Shown: positions 50,655 through 59,874, numbered from the stretch's first letter. The stretch: 64,000 nt of DNA from Pantoea sp. alder81 (GCF_020179835.1 NZ_JAIUDA010000001.1:62001-126000); one strand, 5' to 3'. Program-made: numbers and translations. Notes: generated by a model from the sequence alone, not told the origin.

Positions 50655-51941
50655 GTGTCGAAGGTAACCGAGCAGAACGACAAGTTAAAACGCGCGATAA
50701 TCATTTCGGTGATACTGCACATCGTGCTGATCGCCCTGCTGATCTGGAGCTCGTTTAACGAAAAGATCGAATCCAGCGGCGGTGGCGGCGGCAGTGACAT
50801 TGATGCCGTGATGGTCGATTCCGGCGCGGTGGTTGAACAGTATAACCGCCAGCAGAATCAGCAACGCGACAGCCAGCGTGCCGAGCAGCAGCGTCAGAAA
50901 CAGTCGCAGCAGCAGGCCGAAGAGTTACAGCAGAAGCAAGCTGCTGAGCAGCAGCGCCTGAAAGAGATGGAAAAAGAGCGTTTGCAGGCGCAGCAGGAAG
51001 CCAAAGAGCAGGCCAAACAGCAAGCTGAGCAGCAGAAAGCCGCTGAAGCAGCCGCGAAGCAGGCTCAGGATCAGCAAAAGGCAGCTGAAGCGGCCGCCGC
51101 AAAAGCTAAATCTGATGCGAAAGCTGAGGCGGATGCGCAAGCTAAAGCAGCGGCGGATGCCAAAGCCAAAGCGGTAGAAGAGGCTAAGCAGGCTGCAGCG
51201 GACGCAAAGAAGAAAGCGGACGAACAGGCCAAAGCCGCAGCGGCTGAAGCGGCGAAAGAGAAAGCAGTAGAGCAAGCCAAAGCCGCCGCCGAAGCGAAAG
51301 CGCAAGCTGCCGCCGAGGCCAAAGCGCAGGCTGCCGCCGATGCGAAGGCGAAAGCCGCTCAGGAAGCCAAAGAGGCCAAAGAGCAAGCTGCTGCAGACGC
51401 AAAAGAAAAAGCTGCGGAAGCCGCGAAAGAAAAAGCTGCCACTGAAGCCAAAGCTAAAGCGGATGCAGCAGCCAAGGCCAAAGCCGATGCAGCTGCGAAA
51501 GCCAAAGCAGCCGCTGATGCCAAGAAGAAAGCCGCATCTGAAGCAGCGAAGAATGAAAGTGACGTTGATGACCTGTTAGGTGGACTCTCGTCTGGTAAGA
51601 ATGCACCGAAAAGTGGCACGGCTTCTGGCGGTGCGGCAGGGCAGGGCAATCAGAAGAAAGCGGGTGCATCAGGCGCTGAGATTAACTCTTATATGGGCCA
51701 GGTCGTTGGTGCGATTCAAAGTCGCTTCTACGATGCGGATACCTTTAAGGGTAAAGAGTGTAATCTGCGTATCAAATTGGCACCTGACGGTTTGCTGATT
51801 GATGTGACATCTGAAGGTGGCGACCCGGCATTATGTCAGGCTGCAATCACCGCAGCTAAGCAGGCTCGAATTCCTAAGCCGCCATCGCAAGCGGTGTATG
51901 AAGTGTTTAAAAACGCCCCAATGCGTTTCAAACCGGAATAA
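50655..51941 (+). CDS. tolA: Tol-Pal energy transducer TolA (GTG start)
   Basis: 428 residues in three parts: N-terminal membrane helix (about 13-35, with the conserved SHLS-like start KRAIIISVILHIV), a very long Ala/Lys/Glu-rich helical arm (about 65-300, low complexity) and a globular C-terminal domain (from about 330, GQVVGAIQSRFYDADTFKGKECNLRIKL) that meets TolB and Pal. GTG start as in E. coli. Confidence 0.96.
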   Translation: MSKVTEQNDKLKRAIIISVILHIVLIALLIWSSFNEKIESSGGGGGSDIDAVMVDSGAVVEQYNRQQNQQRDSQRAEQQRQKQSQQQAEELQQKQAAEQQRLKEMEKERLQAQQEAKEQAKQQAEQQKAAEAAAKQAQDQQKAAEAAAAKAKSDAKAEADAQAKAAADAKAKAVEEAKQAAADAKKKADEQAKAAAAEAAKEKAVEQAKAAAEAKAQAAAEAKAQAAADAKAKAAQEAKEAKEQAAADAKEKAAEAAKEKAATEAKAKADAAAKAKADAAAKAKAAADAKKKAASEAAKNESDVDDLLGGLSSGKNAPKSGTASGGAAGQGNQKKAGASGAEINSYMGQVVGAIQSRFYDADTFKGKECNLRIKLAPDGLLIDVTSEGGDPALCQAAITAAKQARIPKPPSQAVYEVFKNAPMRFKPE

Positions 51942-52056
51942 TGCAGTAACTCACGGCAGGTTGAACTAAGGTTAGCTTGCCGTAATTTATGAACACTCGT
52001 GTTTTTCAGGAACTGTGCGAATTATCGTGAACTCAGGTTCAGATAAGGGAGAAAAG

Positions 52057-53352
52057 ATGAAGCAGGCACTTCGTGTAACCTTAGGTTTTTTTGTACTGCT
52101 GTGGGCAGCGATGCTGCACGCAGAAGTGCGCATTGAAATTACGCAGGGCGTGAACACCGCACGTCCAATTGGTGTGGTGCCGTTCAAATGGGCTGGCCCA
52201 GGCGCGGCACCAGAAGACATTGGCGGCATCGTCGCGGCTGACTTGCGCAACAGCGGTAAATTCAACCCGCTGGACCGTTCACGTCTGCCACAGCAGCCCG
52301 CCAGCGCGCAGGAAGTTCAACCTGCCGCATGGAGCGCATTAGGTATTGATGCGGTTGTCGTGGGTCAGGTCACGCCGAACCCGGATGGTAGCTACCAGAT
52401 TGCTTACCAGCTGGTGGACACCGGCGGCGCACCTGGCACGGTGCTGGCGCAGAACTCTTACAAAGTCACTAAGCAATGGCTGCGTTATGCAGGCCATACA
52501 GCCAGTGATGAAGTGTTTGAGAAGCTGACCGGTATCAAAGGCGCATTCCGTACGCGTATCGCTTATGTGGTGCAAACCAACGGCGGCCAGTTCCCTTACG
52601 AACTGCGCGTATCAGACTACGATGGTTACAACCAGTTCACCGTGCACCGTTCACCAGAGCCATTGATGTCACCGGCCTGGTCTCCAGACGGCAGCAAAGT
52701 GGCCTACGTGACCTTTGAAAGCGGTAAGTCAGCGTTAGTGGTACAAACGCTGTCAAACGGTGCGATCCGTCAGGTCGCTTCTTACCCGCGCCACAACGGT
52801 GCTCCGGCCTTCTCGCCGGATGGTTCAAAACTGGCGTTCGCGTTGTCTAAAACCGGTAGCCTGAACTTGTACGTGATGGACCTGGCTTCAGGTCAGACGC
52901 GTCAGGTGACTGACGGTCGCTACAACAGCACCGAACCGACCTGGTTCCCGGATAGCCAGACGCTGGCTTACACCTCGGATCAGGCAGGTGCGCCTCAGAT
53001 TTATAAAGTAGGTATTAACGGCGGTGCGCCACAACGTATTACCTGGGAAGGTGCTCAGAACCAGGATGCGGATGTGTCAACTGACGGCAAAACCATGGTG
53101 ATGATCAGCAGCGCCGGTGGCGCTCAGCATGTCGCCAAACAGGATCTGGTAACGGGAGCCGTTCAAACAATAACGGACACGTTCCTGGATGAGACGCCAA
53201 GTCTGGCGCCTAACGGCACGATGGTAATCTATAGCTCTACTCAGGGGATGGGTTCCGTGTTGCAGTTGGTTTCAACAGATGGGCGTTTCAAAGCGCGTCT
53301 TCCGGCAACCGATGGACAGGTCAAATTCCCTGCCTGGTCGCCGTATCTGTAA
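52057..53352 (+). CDS. tolB: Tol-Pal periplasmic protein TolB
   Basis: 431 residues: signal peptide ending near residue 22 ([14 protein letters not shown]), an N-terminal domain that meets TolA, and a six-bladed beta-propeller with repeated [20 protein letters not shown] and EPTWFPDSQ motifs that binds Pal. The ATG at 52057 follows AAGGGAG; the open frame continues 14 codons upstream without a signal sequence. Confidence 0.96.
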   Translation: MKQALRVTLGFFVLLWAAMLHAEVRIEITQGVNTARPIGVVPFKWAGPGAAPEDIGGIVAADLRNSGKFNPLDRSRLPQQPASAQEVQPAAWSALGIDAVVVGQVTPNPDGSYQIAYQLVDTGGAPGTVLAQNSYKVTKQWLRYAGHTASDEVFEKLTGIKGAFRTRIAYVVQTNGGQFPYELRVSDYDGYNQFTVHRSPEPLMSPAWSPDGSKVAYVTFESGKSALVVQTLSNGAIRQVASYPRHNGAPAFSPDGSKLAFALSKTGSLNLYVMDLASGQTRQVTDGRYNSTEPTWFPDSQTLAYTSDQAGAPQIYKVGINGGAPQRITWEGAQNQDADVSTDGKTMVMISSAGGAQHVAKQDLVTGAVQTITDTFLDETPSLAPNGTMVIYSSTQGMGSVLQLVSTDGRFKARLPATDGQVKFPAWSPYL

Positions 53353-53416
53353 TGCATGATTCCCCTGCATAGCGGGGGATGAAAATGTATAGCAAACAAA
53401 ATAATAGGATAAAGAA

Positions 53417-53932
53417 ATGCAACTGAACAAAGTGCTGAAGGGTTTGATGCTGGCTCTGCCGGTAATCGCGGTAGCTGCATGTAGCTCGCACAAAAACAAC
53501 AACAACGACCAGACTGGTATGGGCGCAGACAACGGCGCTTACGGTGCTGGCCAGAACGGTAACATGTCTTCTGATGAGCAAGCGCGTCTGCAGATGCAGC
53601 AGCTGCAGCAGAACAACATCGTTTACTTCGGTCTGGACAAGTATGACGTGGCTTCTGACTACGCTCAGATGCTGGATCAGCACGCAGCATTCCTGCGCGG
53701 CAACCCGTCTTACAAAGTCACCATCGAAGGTCACGCGGATGAGCGCGGTACCCCAGAGTACAACATCGCCTTGGGCGAACGTCGTGCTAGCGCAGTGAAA
53801 ATGTACCTGCAGGGTAAAGGCGTTTCTGCTGACCAGATGTCTATCGTTTCTTACGGTAAAGAAAAACCAGCTGTACTGGGTCATGACGAAGCGGCTTACG
53901 CTAAAAACCGTCGTGCCGTACTGGTTTACTAA
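53417..53932 (+). CDS. pal: Peptidoglycan-associated lipoprotein Pal
   Basis: 171 residues with a lipobox ending at C22 (PVIAVAAC), an Asn-rich linker and an OmpA-like domain that binds peptidoglycan ([22 protein letters not shown]). It anchors the outer membrane and, with TolB, constricts it at division. Confidence 0.97.
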   Translation: MQLNKVLKGLMLALPVIAVAACSSHKNNNNDQTGMGADNGAYGAGQNGNMSSDEQARLQMQQLQQNNIVYFGLDKYDVASDYAQMLDQHAAFLRGNPSYKVTIEGHADERGTPEYNIALGERRASAVKMYLQGKGVSADQMSIVSYGKEKPAVLGHDEAAYAKNRRAVLVY

Positions 53933-53941
53933 GAGCATCAC

Positions 53942-54745
53942 ATGATGAGTAACTTCAGACTTCATCTATTGAGTCTGTCGTTACTGGTTGGCGTAGCGGC
54001 CCCATGGGCCGCTAATGCCCAGGCGTCAATCAGTAGCGTTGGCTCAGGCTCGGTCGAAGACCGTGTCACCAATCTTGAACGTATCTCTAATGCCCAGGCT
54101 CAGCTTCTGCAGCAGTTGCAGCAGCAGATGAGTGACAACCAAAGCGATATCGATTCGCTGCGCGGCCAAATCCAGCAGAACAGCTATCAACTGAATCAGG
54201 TGATTGAGCGCCAAAAGCAGCTCTATCAGCAGATCGATACGTTGAGCAGTGGTAATGCGGGCGCACAGGCGAGCGGTGGCGGTGATGCCGCAGCGGCGGG
54301 TGCAGCAGCGGGAAACGCTGATGCAGGTGGTAGCAATGCAAGCGGAAGTACCGCTGCCCCTGCGCAAACCGGCGATGCAAATACCGATTACAATGCGGCA
54401 GTTGCGCTGATTCTTGAGAAGAAGCAGTTCGATCAGGCGATCACGGCCCTGCAGGCGTGGGTGAAGAAGTACCCTGACTCCACCTATCAGCCTAATGCCA
54501 ATTACTGGCTCGGTCAGTTGTATTACAACAAGGGCAAGAAAGATGATGCCGCTTATTATTTTGCCACTGTGGTAAAAAATTACGCGAAATCGCCGAAAGC
54601 CCCGGAAGCGCTGTTTAAGGTTGGCGTGATCATGCAAGAGAAGAACGACACGGCGAAAGCTAAAGCGGTCTATCAACAAGTGATCAAACTATACCCGACA
54701 AGCGAATCTGCCAAGCTGGCGCAAAAGCGTCTGGCTGGTATGTAA
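53942..54745 (+). CDS. cpoB: Cell division coordinator CpoB (YbgF)
   Basis: 267 residues: signal peptide (cleaved near ANA-QA, residue 26), coiled coil (about 40-100) that trimerises, Gly/Ala/Asn-rich linker (about 105-145) and three tetratricopeptide repeats (from about 150, NYWLGQLYYNKGKKDDAAYYF). It links PBP1B and LpoB to Tol. Two adjacent ATGs (53942 and 53945) are possible starts. 9 bases after pal. Confidence 0.95.
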   Translation: MMSNFRLHLLSLSLLVGVAAPWAANAQASISSVGSGSVEDRVTNLERISNAQAQLLQQLQQQMSDNQSDIDSLRGQIQQNSYQLNQVIERQKQLYQQIDTLSSGNAGAQASGGGDAAAAGAAAGNADAGGSNASGSTAAPAQTGDANTDYNAAVALILEKKQFDQAITALQAWVKKYPDSTYQPNANYWLGQLYYNKGKKDDAAYYFATVVKNYAKSPKAPEALFKVGVIMQEKNDTAKAKAVYQQVIKLYPTSESAKLAQKRLAGM

Positions 54746-54832
54746 TTTGTGCAGCAGAGACCGGATTTCGTATGATTTCTGGTCTTGCAGCATGAAAGGT
54801 AAGCAATTGAGTGATTTGGTGATAAATAAGGG

Positions 54833-54860
54833 TTGCGCCCTCCCGCTAAATCAGTAATAT
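54833..54860 (+). promoter_or_regulatory. Promoter of the tRNA-Lys cluster
   Basis: -35 TTGCGC, 16-base spacer, -10 TAATAT, then a GC-rich discriminator, about 50 bases before the first tRNA-Lys. Confidence 0.65.
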
Positions 54861-54910
54861 ATGCCGCCGTTGCCCGGGCAGTTTAACAAAGCGTCCGGCA
54901 GCCTGAAGAT

Positions 54911-54986
54911 GGGTCGTTAGCTCAGTTGGTAGAGCAGTTGACTTTTAATCAATTGGTCGCAGGTTCGAATCCTGCACGACCCACCA
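54911..54986 (+). tRNA. lysT: tRNA-Lys (UUU), copy 1
   Basis: 76 bases including CCA; anticodon loop CTTTTAA with anticodon TTT. First of three identical copies. Confidence 0.96.
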
Positions 54987-55038
54987 TCTTAACCTGCTGT
55001 ATGTTAGATGTTTTCTTCAGAAGCTTCACAACCTTGAT

Positions 55039-55114
55039 GGGTCGTTAGCTCAGTTGGTAGAGCAGTTGACTTTTAATCAATTGGTCGCAGGTTCGAATCC
55101 TGCACGACCCACCA
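55039..55114 (+). tRNA. tRNA-Lys (UUU), copy 2
   Basis: 76 bases including CCA, identical to copy 1; a 52-base spacer separates them. Confidence 0.96.
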
Positions 55115-55146
55115 TCAAGTTTAAAGTTGTAAGCCGCTCCTCGAGC

Positions 55147-55222
55147 GGGTCGTTAGCTCAGTTGGTAGAGCAGTTGACTTTTAATCAATTGGTCGCAGGT
55201 TCGAATCCTGCACGACCCACCA
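55147..55222 (+). tRNA. tRNA-Lys (UUU), copy 3
   Basis: 76 bases including CCA, identical to copies 1 and 2. E. coli has tRNA-Val genes between its Lys genes here; this cluster has none. Confidence 0.96.
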
Positions 55223-55230
55223 CTACGTAG

Positions 55231-55258
55231 AAAGGCGCCCTAAAGGCGCCTTTTTGCT
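55231..55258 (+). terminator. Terminator of the tRNA-Lys cluster
   Basis: Stem AAAGGCGCC/GGCGCCTTT with a 5-base loop and a TTTTTGCTTTT tail, 9 bases after the last tRNA. Confidence 0.92.
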
Positions 55259-55309
55259 TTTCTGCGTTTCTCAAAGAAGTTAGCTGGGATTGCTGTGAGC
55301 CTGTGCGTC

Positions 55310-55416
55310 AGCCCGTCAAGGCGGGACGGATCGCGAAGGAATCTCACATCCCTGTGGATCGGCCTCGCCATCCATGGCTCGGACGCTTCGCTCTTCCGCT
55401 CCCGCCTTGACGGGCT
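55310..55416. repeat. Palindromic repeat unit 1 (17-bp arms)
   Basis: Perfect 17-base arms AGCCCGTCAAGGCGGGA at 55310-55326 and their complement at 55400-55416, with a nested GCGAAG/CTTCGC pair inside. Contains ACATCCCTGT (55346-55355), the reverse complement of a decamer in unit 2. It looks like a non-coding intergenic repeat able to fold into a long hairpin; no transposase is near. Confidence 0.7.
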
Positions 55417-55467
55417 TATGAGGCGTAATCGTTGCTTCCTAAAAAGCGCACCAATCTGGCATGAAGG

Positions 55468-55571
55468 CGGCAATAAGGGGCGGAGGAGTAAAGCTTGTGG
55501 CGCAGGGATGCGCCACCAGAGCCTACAGGGATGTATTTACGGCGTCTTTACGTAACCGCCCCTTATTGCCG
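55468..55571. repeat. Palindromic repeat unit 2 (16-bp arms)
   Basis: Perfect 16-base arms CGGCAATAAGGGGCGG at 55468-55483 and their complement at 55556-55571. Inside is an 8-bp hairpin GTGGCGCA/TGCGCCAC with a GGGA loop (55497-55516) and the decamer ACAGGGATGT (55525-55534). Similar size to unit 1 and 51 bases from it. It lies just before the Ada-AlkA stop. Confidence 0.7.
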
Positions 55572-55618
55572 ACTGAAACGCACTGTCGTTGTTTTACCAC
55601 CAACTGAAACGCTTAAAT

Positions 55619-57079
55619 TTATTTCTTATCAGGCGTCAAACTCTTCCAGATATGCAGCACCGCATAGCTGCGCCACGGCCGCCAGACCTGCGATAACTGC
55701 TCTGCCACTTTGGCACTCACCCCACCAAGGTTATTACGAATCGCAATATCCTCCTTAGGGAACGCATCTGGCCAGCGCAGAGCGCGCATCGCGATATAAC
55801 TCGCCGTCCATGGCCCTACGCCTTTCAATGCCAGCAACTGCTGCTGAACCACGTCAGGGTTCACCGCGCCGTTAAAGCGCAGTGCACCGGATGCGCACGC
55901 CTGTGCCAGCGCCTGAATCGCCTGCGAGCGAGCGCTGACAATACCGAGGCTAGCGATATCATCAATGGTTGCCGTGGCAAGGGATTCCGCAGTCGGTGGC
56001 AGGCGAGAGAGTTCTGGCCATGGCGTAGCGAGAGGCTCGCCGAAACGCTGCGCCACACGACTGCTCAAGGTGGTTGCAGCCTTAACGGTCACCTGCTGGC
56101 CAAGAATTGCCCGCACCCCCAACTCAAAGCCGTCAAGCGCCCCAGGAACGCGCAATCCCGGATAACGTGTCAGACTGTCAGCTAATAGCGGATCCTGGCT
56201 TAGCTGCTCGCTGATGCGCTGTGGTTGGGCATCAAGATCGAACAGGTCACGCAGACGGCGCAGCAGGGCGGGTAACACTGGCGTTAACGTGGTAGTGAAC
56301 TGCACCTTGAGTGCCTGCTTATCCGGCAGATGGCTGATGCGCACCCAGCCACGACAGTTGCCGAGCGCTACGGTGCGGTGATAAGCGCCTTCACTGACCC
56401 ACTCAGCCTCTTTCATCACGCGCTGCTGAAGAAAATCCAGGATGGCATCCCAGTCGTAAGGTGGGCGATAACTCAGACGCAGCTCTGCGCTCTCCTGCAC
56501 CGTGGTCATGCTCTCTGGTTGACTCTGTTTGCGCAGGCGCGAAGGCGTCATGCGATAGCGCGCCTGAAACACATCATTAAAGCGGCGCAAACTGCGAAAA
56601 CCGCTGGCGTAGGCGATTTCGGTCACTGGCAACGAAGTCTCAGTCAGAAGTTGCTTCGCCAGCAGCATGCGCCGCGTTTGGCGCAGCTCCAGCGGTGACA
56701 CGCCTAGCTCCTGCTGGATCACGCGGCGAAGCTGGCGCTCACTCAGGTCAAACTCGCCGGCGATTTCGGCCAGTGTCTCTTGCTCTTCCAGCAGGCCCTC
56801 TTCAATCCGTCGAATCAGACGATCGGCGATGCGGTGATGACTATCAACCGGTGCGAAGCCCGGCGCTAACTCAGGACGGCAGCGCAGGCAGGGCCTGAAA
56901 TGCGCTTTCTCGGCGGCTTCAGCGCTGCCAAAAAACAGGCAGTTCTTCTGCATCGGCGCTTTCACCGGGCAAATGGGCCGACAGTAAATGCCGGTTGAGG
57001 TCACGCCGACAAAGAACACGCCGTCGAAGCGACTGTCGCGTGAGGTCAGCGCCTGGTAAGCAATCTCGGGATCAAACAT
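55619..57079 (-). CDS. Ada-type/AlkA fusion: methylation-sensing regulator with 3-methyladenine glycosylase
   Basis: 486 residues in one chain. An Ada N-terminal domain with the four zinc cysteines C33, C37, C64 and C67 (YCRPICPVK, PCLRCRPE), one of which accepts methyl from phosphotriesters in Ada; an AraC-type helix-turn-helix (about 80-180); an AlkA N-domain; and a HhH-GPD glycosylase domain (ILGQQVTVKAA near 325, GVGPWTASYIAMRAL, with Asp in PKEDIAI at the AlkA catalytic position). It lacks the O6-methylguanine transferase domain of E. coli Ada. I chose ATG 57079 because GGAG is 6 bases upstream; ATGs at 57082 and 57094 are alternatives. Confidence 0.9.
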   Translation of the reverse strand: MFDPEIAYQALTSRDSRFDGVFFVGVTSTGIYCRPICPVKAPMQKNCLFFGSAEAAEKAHFRPCLRCRPELAPGFAPVDSHHRIADRLIRRIEEGLLEEQETLAEIAGEFDLSERQLRRVIQQELGVSPLELRQTRRMLLAKQLLTETSLPVTEIAYASGFRSLRRFNDVFQARYRMTPSRLRKQSQPESMTTVQESAELRLSYRPPYDWDAILDFLQQRVMKEAEWVSEGAYHRTVALGNCRGWVRISHLPDKQALKVQFTTTLTPVLPALLRRLRDLFDLDAQPQRISEQLSQDPLLADSLTRYPGLRVPGALDGFELGVRAILGQQVTVKAATTLSSRVAQRFGEPLATPWPELSRLPPTAESLATATIDDIASLGIVSARSQAIQALAQACASGALRFNGAVNPDVVQQQLLALKGVGPWTASYIAMRALRWPDAFPKEDIAIRNNLGGVSAKVAEQLSQVWRPWRSYAVLHIWKSLTPDKK

Positions 57080-57105
57080 CATCGTCTCCAGCAAAAAAAC
57101 CGCAT

Positions 57106-57300
57106 ATACCCTTCAGACTTCAAAAGCGCAGGTGCATTGGCTGCTCACGTTCACCCGGATCACTGACTTGAGTCAGCTGATCAGGATGATGAACCTCCTT
57201 AAAGAGGCTCCCTTTCGGGCCCACGGAAGCGCTGTTCAAACCGACTGATCGATTAGTCTCTCGTGTACCGCCTTCCTGCATCTTGAATGATTTTGGGTAT
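57106..57300. repeat. Enlarged ERIC (IRU) element
   Basis: Ends ATACCC...GGGTAT and contains ERIC signature stretches: ACTTCA, GCATTGGCTGC, TTCACCC, the central CTGACT/AGTCAG palindrome region and CCGCCTTCCTGCA. Normal ERIC is about 127 bases; this is 195, with roughly 70 extra bases between about 57190 and 57265. It fills most of the space between the divergent Ada-AlkA and ogt genes. Confidence 0.75.
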
Positions 57301-57431
57301 CGTCGCGCAAGTAGCTGAGCAAAACTCGCTGCTTTCGGACAGCTAACCAGTTTATGCTCATGACCGAAAACAGCCAGTTTATCGCGGCAGAAGTGCGATA
57401 ATGACACACTGATCTATGCCGGAGGTGCCTT

Positions 57432-57929
57432 ATGTATCATGCCAAAATCATCCCAACGCCGGTTGGTGAACTGACGTTGATTGCAACCGATAACGGGTTG
57501 TCAGCAATTCTGTGGGAAAACGAAGGCTCACAACGCGTGCCACTGAAACCCATCAGCCGCAACGATCAGCATCCGATTCTGTGCGAGGCCGAGCGACAGC
57601 TGCGTGAATACTTCGCCGGAGAACGCCAGCAGTTCGACATGCCTTATGACACCGTCGGCACTGAATTCCAGAAAAAAGTCTGGCAAGCGCTGCTGACGAT
57701 TCCGTTTGGTGAAACCCGCAGCTATCAGCAAATCGCGGAACAGATCGGCAACCCGAAAGCCATGCGCGCGGTGGGGGCGGCCAACGGTAAAAATCCTCTG
57801 TCGATCATGGCGCCTTGCCATCGGGTGATTGGCAGCAACGGTAAGCTCACTGGCTTTGCAGGCGGTCTGCCGGTGAAAGCTTTCTTGTTGGAACTGGAAA
57901 ACCCGCAGAAATCGTTAGGTGGCTTGTAA
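57432..57929 (+). CDS. ogt: Methylated-DNA-protein-cysteine methyltransferase
   Basis: 165 residues. Catalytic Cys in the family motif APCHRVIGSNGKLTGFAGG near residue 127, with a helix-turn-helix before it (RSYQQIAEQIGNPKAMRAVGAANGKNP). Repairs O6-methylguanine and O4-methylthymine by self-methylation. GGAGG precedes the ATG. Divergent from the Ada-AlkA gene, whose missing transferase domain it supplies. It could also be called an Ada-type single-domain protein. Confidence 0.93.
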   Translation: MYHAKIIPTPVGELTLIATDNGLSAILWENEGSQRVPLKPISRNDQHPILCEAERQLREYFAGERQQFDMPYDTVGTEFQKKVWQALLTIPFGETRSYQQIAEQIGNPKAMRAVGAANGKNPLSIMAPCHRVIGSNGKLTGFAGGLPVKAFLLELENPQKSLGGL

Positions 57930-57964
57930 ACCGCATAAAAAAGAGACGACACTCTCGCGCATTT

Positions 57965-58000
57965 CCGCTATCGTGTTTAGCATATAAAACACGATAGCGG
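57965..58000. promoter_or_regulatory. NadR box in a perfect inverted repeat upstream of nadA
   Basis: TGTTTA-GCATAT-AAAACA (57974-57991) fits the NadR consensus TGTTTA-N6-TAAACA with one mismatch and sits inside 14-bp perfect arms (57965-57978 and 57987-58000). Four T bases follow, so it could also end ogt transcription. Confidence 0.75.
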
Positions 58001-58064
58001 TTTTGATGCCGCATCATCGCTGTAATAGGCGATTTTGTTAAATTGAGAAAACGAGAGCCGTGTC

Positions 58065-59126
58065 ATGAGTCTGATGTTCGATCCTGAAAGCGCGATTTAT
58101 CCCTTTCCGCCGAAACCGGCGCGTCTCAGCCAGGATGAAAAATCCCACTACATCTCTGAAATCAAACGCTTATTAAAAGAGCGTGATGCGGTGCTGGTCG
58201 CGCATTATTACACTGACCCAGAAATCCAGGCGCTGGCGGAAGAGACCGGCGGCTGCGTCTCGGACTCCTTAGAGATGGCCCGCTTCGGCAGCGCGCATCC
58301 GGCAAAAACCTTGCTGGTGGCTGGCGTGCGTTTTATGGGCGAAACCGCAAAAATCCTCAGCCCGGAAAAAACCGTGTTGATGCCGACGCTGCATGCAGAG
58401 TGTTCACTCGATCTTGGCTGCCCAATTGAGGAGTTCAATCGCTTCTGTGATGAACATCCGGACCGCACCGTGGTGGTGTACGCCAACACCTCAGCCGCTG
58501 TCAAAGCGCGCGCGGATTGGGTGGTGACATCGAGTATTGCGGTGGAGTTGATTGAACATCTCGACAGCCTCGGTGAGAAAATTATCTGGGCGCCGGATCG
58601 CCATCTGGGCCGTTACGTCACCAAACAGACTAAAGCCGACGTGCTGTGCTGGCAGGGCGCGTGCATCGTGCATGACGAGTTCAAGACGCAGGCCTTGCAG
58701 CGTATGAAAACGCTTTATCCTGATGCGGCGATCCTCGTGCATCCGGAATCCCCGCAGGCAATCGTCGATCTGGCAGATGCCGTGGGCTCCACCAGCCAGC
58801 TGATTCAGGCGGCGAAAACCTTGCCGCATCCGCAAATGATCGTTGCCACCGATCGCGGTATCTTCTACAAAATGCAGCAGGCGGTGCCGGACAAAGAACT
58901 GCTGGAAGCGCCAACGGCAGGTGAGGGCGCGACCTGTCGCACCTGCGCGCACTGTCCGTGGATGGCGATGAATGGCCTGAAAGCCATTGCCGAAGGGCTG
59001 GAGCACGGTGGCAGCGAGCATGAAATTCATGTCGATGACGCGCTGCGTGAAGCCGCATTGATACCGCTTAATCGCATGCTAGACTTTGCAGCACAACTCA
59101 AACTCAAGGTGAAAGGGAACGCGTAA
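58065..59126 (+). CDS. nadA: Quinolinate synthase NadA
   Basis: Condenses iminoaspartate with dihydroxyacetone phosphate to quinolinate for NAD. 353 residues; [4Fe-4S] ligands C113, C200 and C297, and the CxxCxxC segment CRTCAHC (C291, C294, C297). NAD-dependent repression by NadR is supported by the upstream box. pnuC follows after 25 bases. Confidence 0.97.
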   Translation: MSLMFDPESAIYPFPPKPARLSQDEKSHYISEIKRLLKERDAVLVAHYYTDPEIQALAEETGGCVSDSLEMARFGSAHPAKTLLVAGVRFMGETAKILSPEKTVLMPTLHAECSLDLGCPIEEFNRFCDEHPDRTVVVYANTSAAVKARADWVVTSSIAVELIEHLDSLGEKIIWAPDRHLGRYVTKQTKADVLCWQGACIVHDEFKTQALQRMKTLYPDAAILVHPESPQAIVDLADAVGSTSQLIQAAKTLPHPQMIVATDRGIFYKMQQAVPDKELLEAPTAGEGATCRTCAHCPWMAMNGLKAIAEGLEHGGSEHEIHVDDALREAALIPLNRMLDFAAQLKLKVKGNA

Positions 59127-59151
59127 CGCGGCTTTCATACAGGTGCAGATC

Positions 59152-59874
59152 ATGGACTTCTTCAGCACACAAAATATTCTGGTTCACATTCCTCTCGGCG
59201 TGGGTGGCTACGATCTTTCATGGATCGAGGCGGTGGGCACCATTGCCGGTTTGCTGTGTATCTGGCTTGCCAGCCAGGAAAAGATCATTAACTACTTTTT
59301 CGGCCTGATAAACGTCACGCTGTTTGCCGTGATCTTCTTCCAGATTCAGCTGTATGCCAGTTTACTGCTGCAGCTGTTCTTCTTTGTCGCCAACGTTTAC
59401 GGCTGGTATGCATGGAGCCGACAAAACACCGCCAACGAAGCCGCACTGAAAATTCGCTGGATGCCGTTGCCGAAGGCGCTTGGCTGGGGCGCAGCATGCG
59501 TGATCGCCATTGCGCTGATGACGCTGTACATCGACCCGGTGTTCGCGTTTCTGACTAAAACCGCCGTCGGCATCATGCAGGGCCTTGGCCTGAATGTAGC
59601 GATGCCGCAACTGCAGCCCGACGCCTTCCCGTTCTGGGATTCCTGCATGATGGTGTTGTCGATTGTGGCGATGATTCTGATGACGCGGAAATACGTCGAG
59701 AACTGGCTGCTGTGGGTGGTGATTAACGTGATCAGCGTGATGATTTTTGCCCGCCAGGGTGTGTATGCCATGTCACTGGAATACGCGATTCTGACGTTGA
59801 TTGCGCTGAATGGTTCACGCTTGTGGATGCAAAGCGCGCGCGAACACGGGTCGCGCGCGCTGTCGAATCAGTGA
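59152..59874 (+). CDS. pnuC: Nicotinamide riboside transporter PnuC
   Basis: 240 residues, seven to eight membrane spans, family stretches [26 protein letters not shown] and [27 protein letters not shown]. It imports nicotinamide riboside by facilitated diffusion. Start at 59152 (AGGTG site), three codons inside the open frame. In an operon with nadA; its end overlaps the convergent zitB by 7 bases. Confidence 0.96.
   Translation: MDFFSTQNILVHIPLGVGGYDLSWIEAVGTIAGLLCIWLASQEKIINYFFGLINVTLFAVIFFQIQLYASLLLQLFFFVANVYGWYAWSRQNTANEAALKIRWMPLPKALGWGAACVIAIALMTLYIDPVFAFLTKTAVGIMQGLGLNVAMPQLQPDAFPFWDSCMMVLSIVAMILMTRKYVENWLLWVVINVISVMIFARQGVYAMSLEYAILTLIALNGSRLWMQSAREHGSRALSNQ

Noticed and set aside
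50850-51560. Repetitive low-complexity DNA resembling a tandem repeat
   Set aside because: It is the Ala/Lys/Glu-rich helical arm of TolA, a normal property of the gene.
57123-57130. AAAGCGCA, the sequence of the classical Ada box, upstream of the Ada-AlkA fusion
   Set aside because: It lies inside the ERIC end, about 44 bases from the start codon, with no matching promoter arrangement, and an 8-base match is expected by chance.
57120-57407. A 95-codon reading frame on the minus strand before ogt
   Set aside because: It runs through the ERIC element, has no ribosome binding site or recognisable protein sequence, and is best explained by the repeat.
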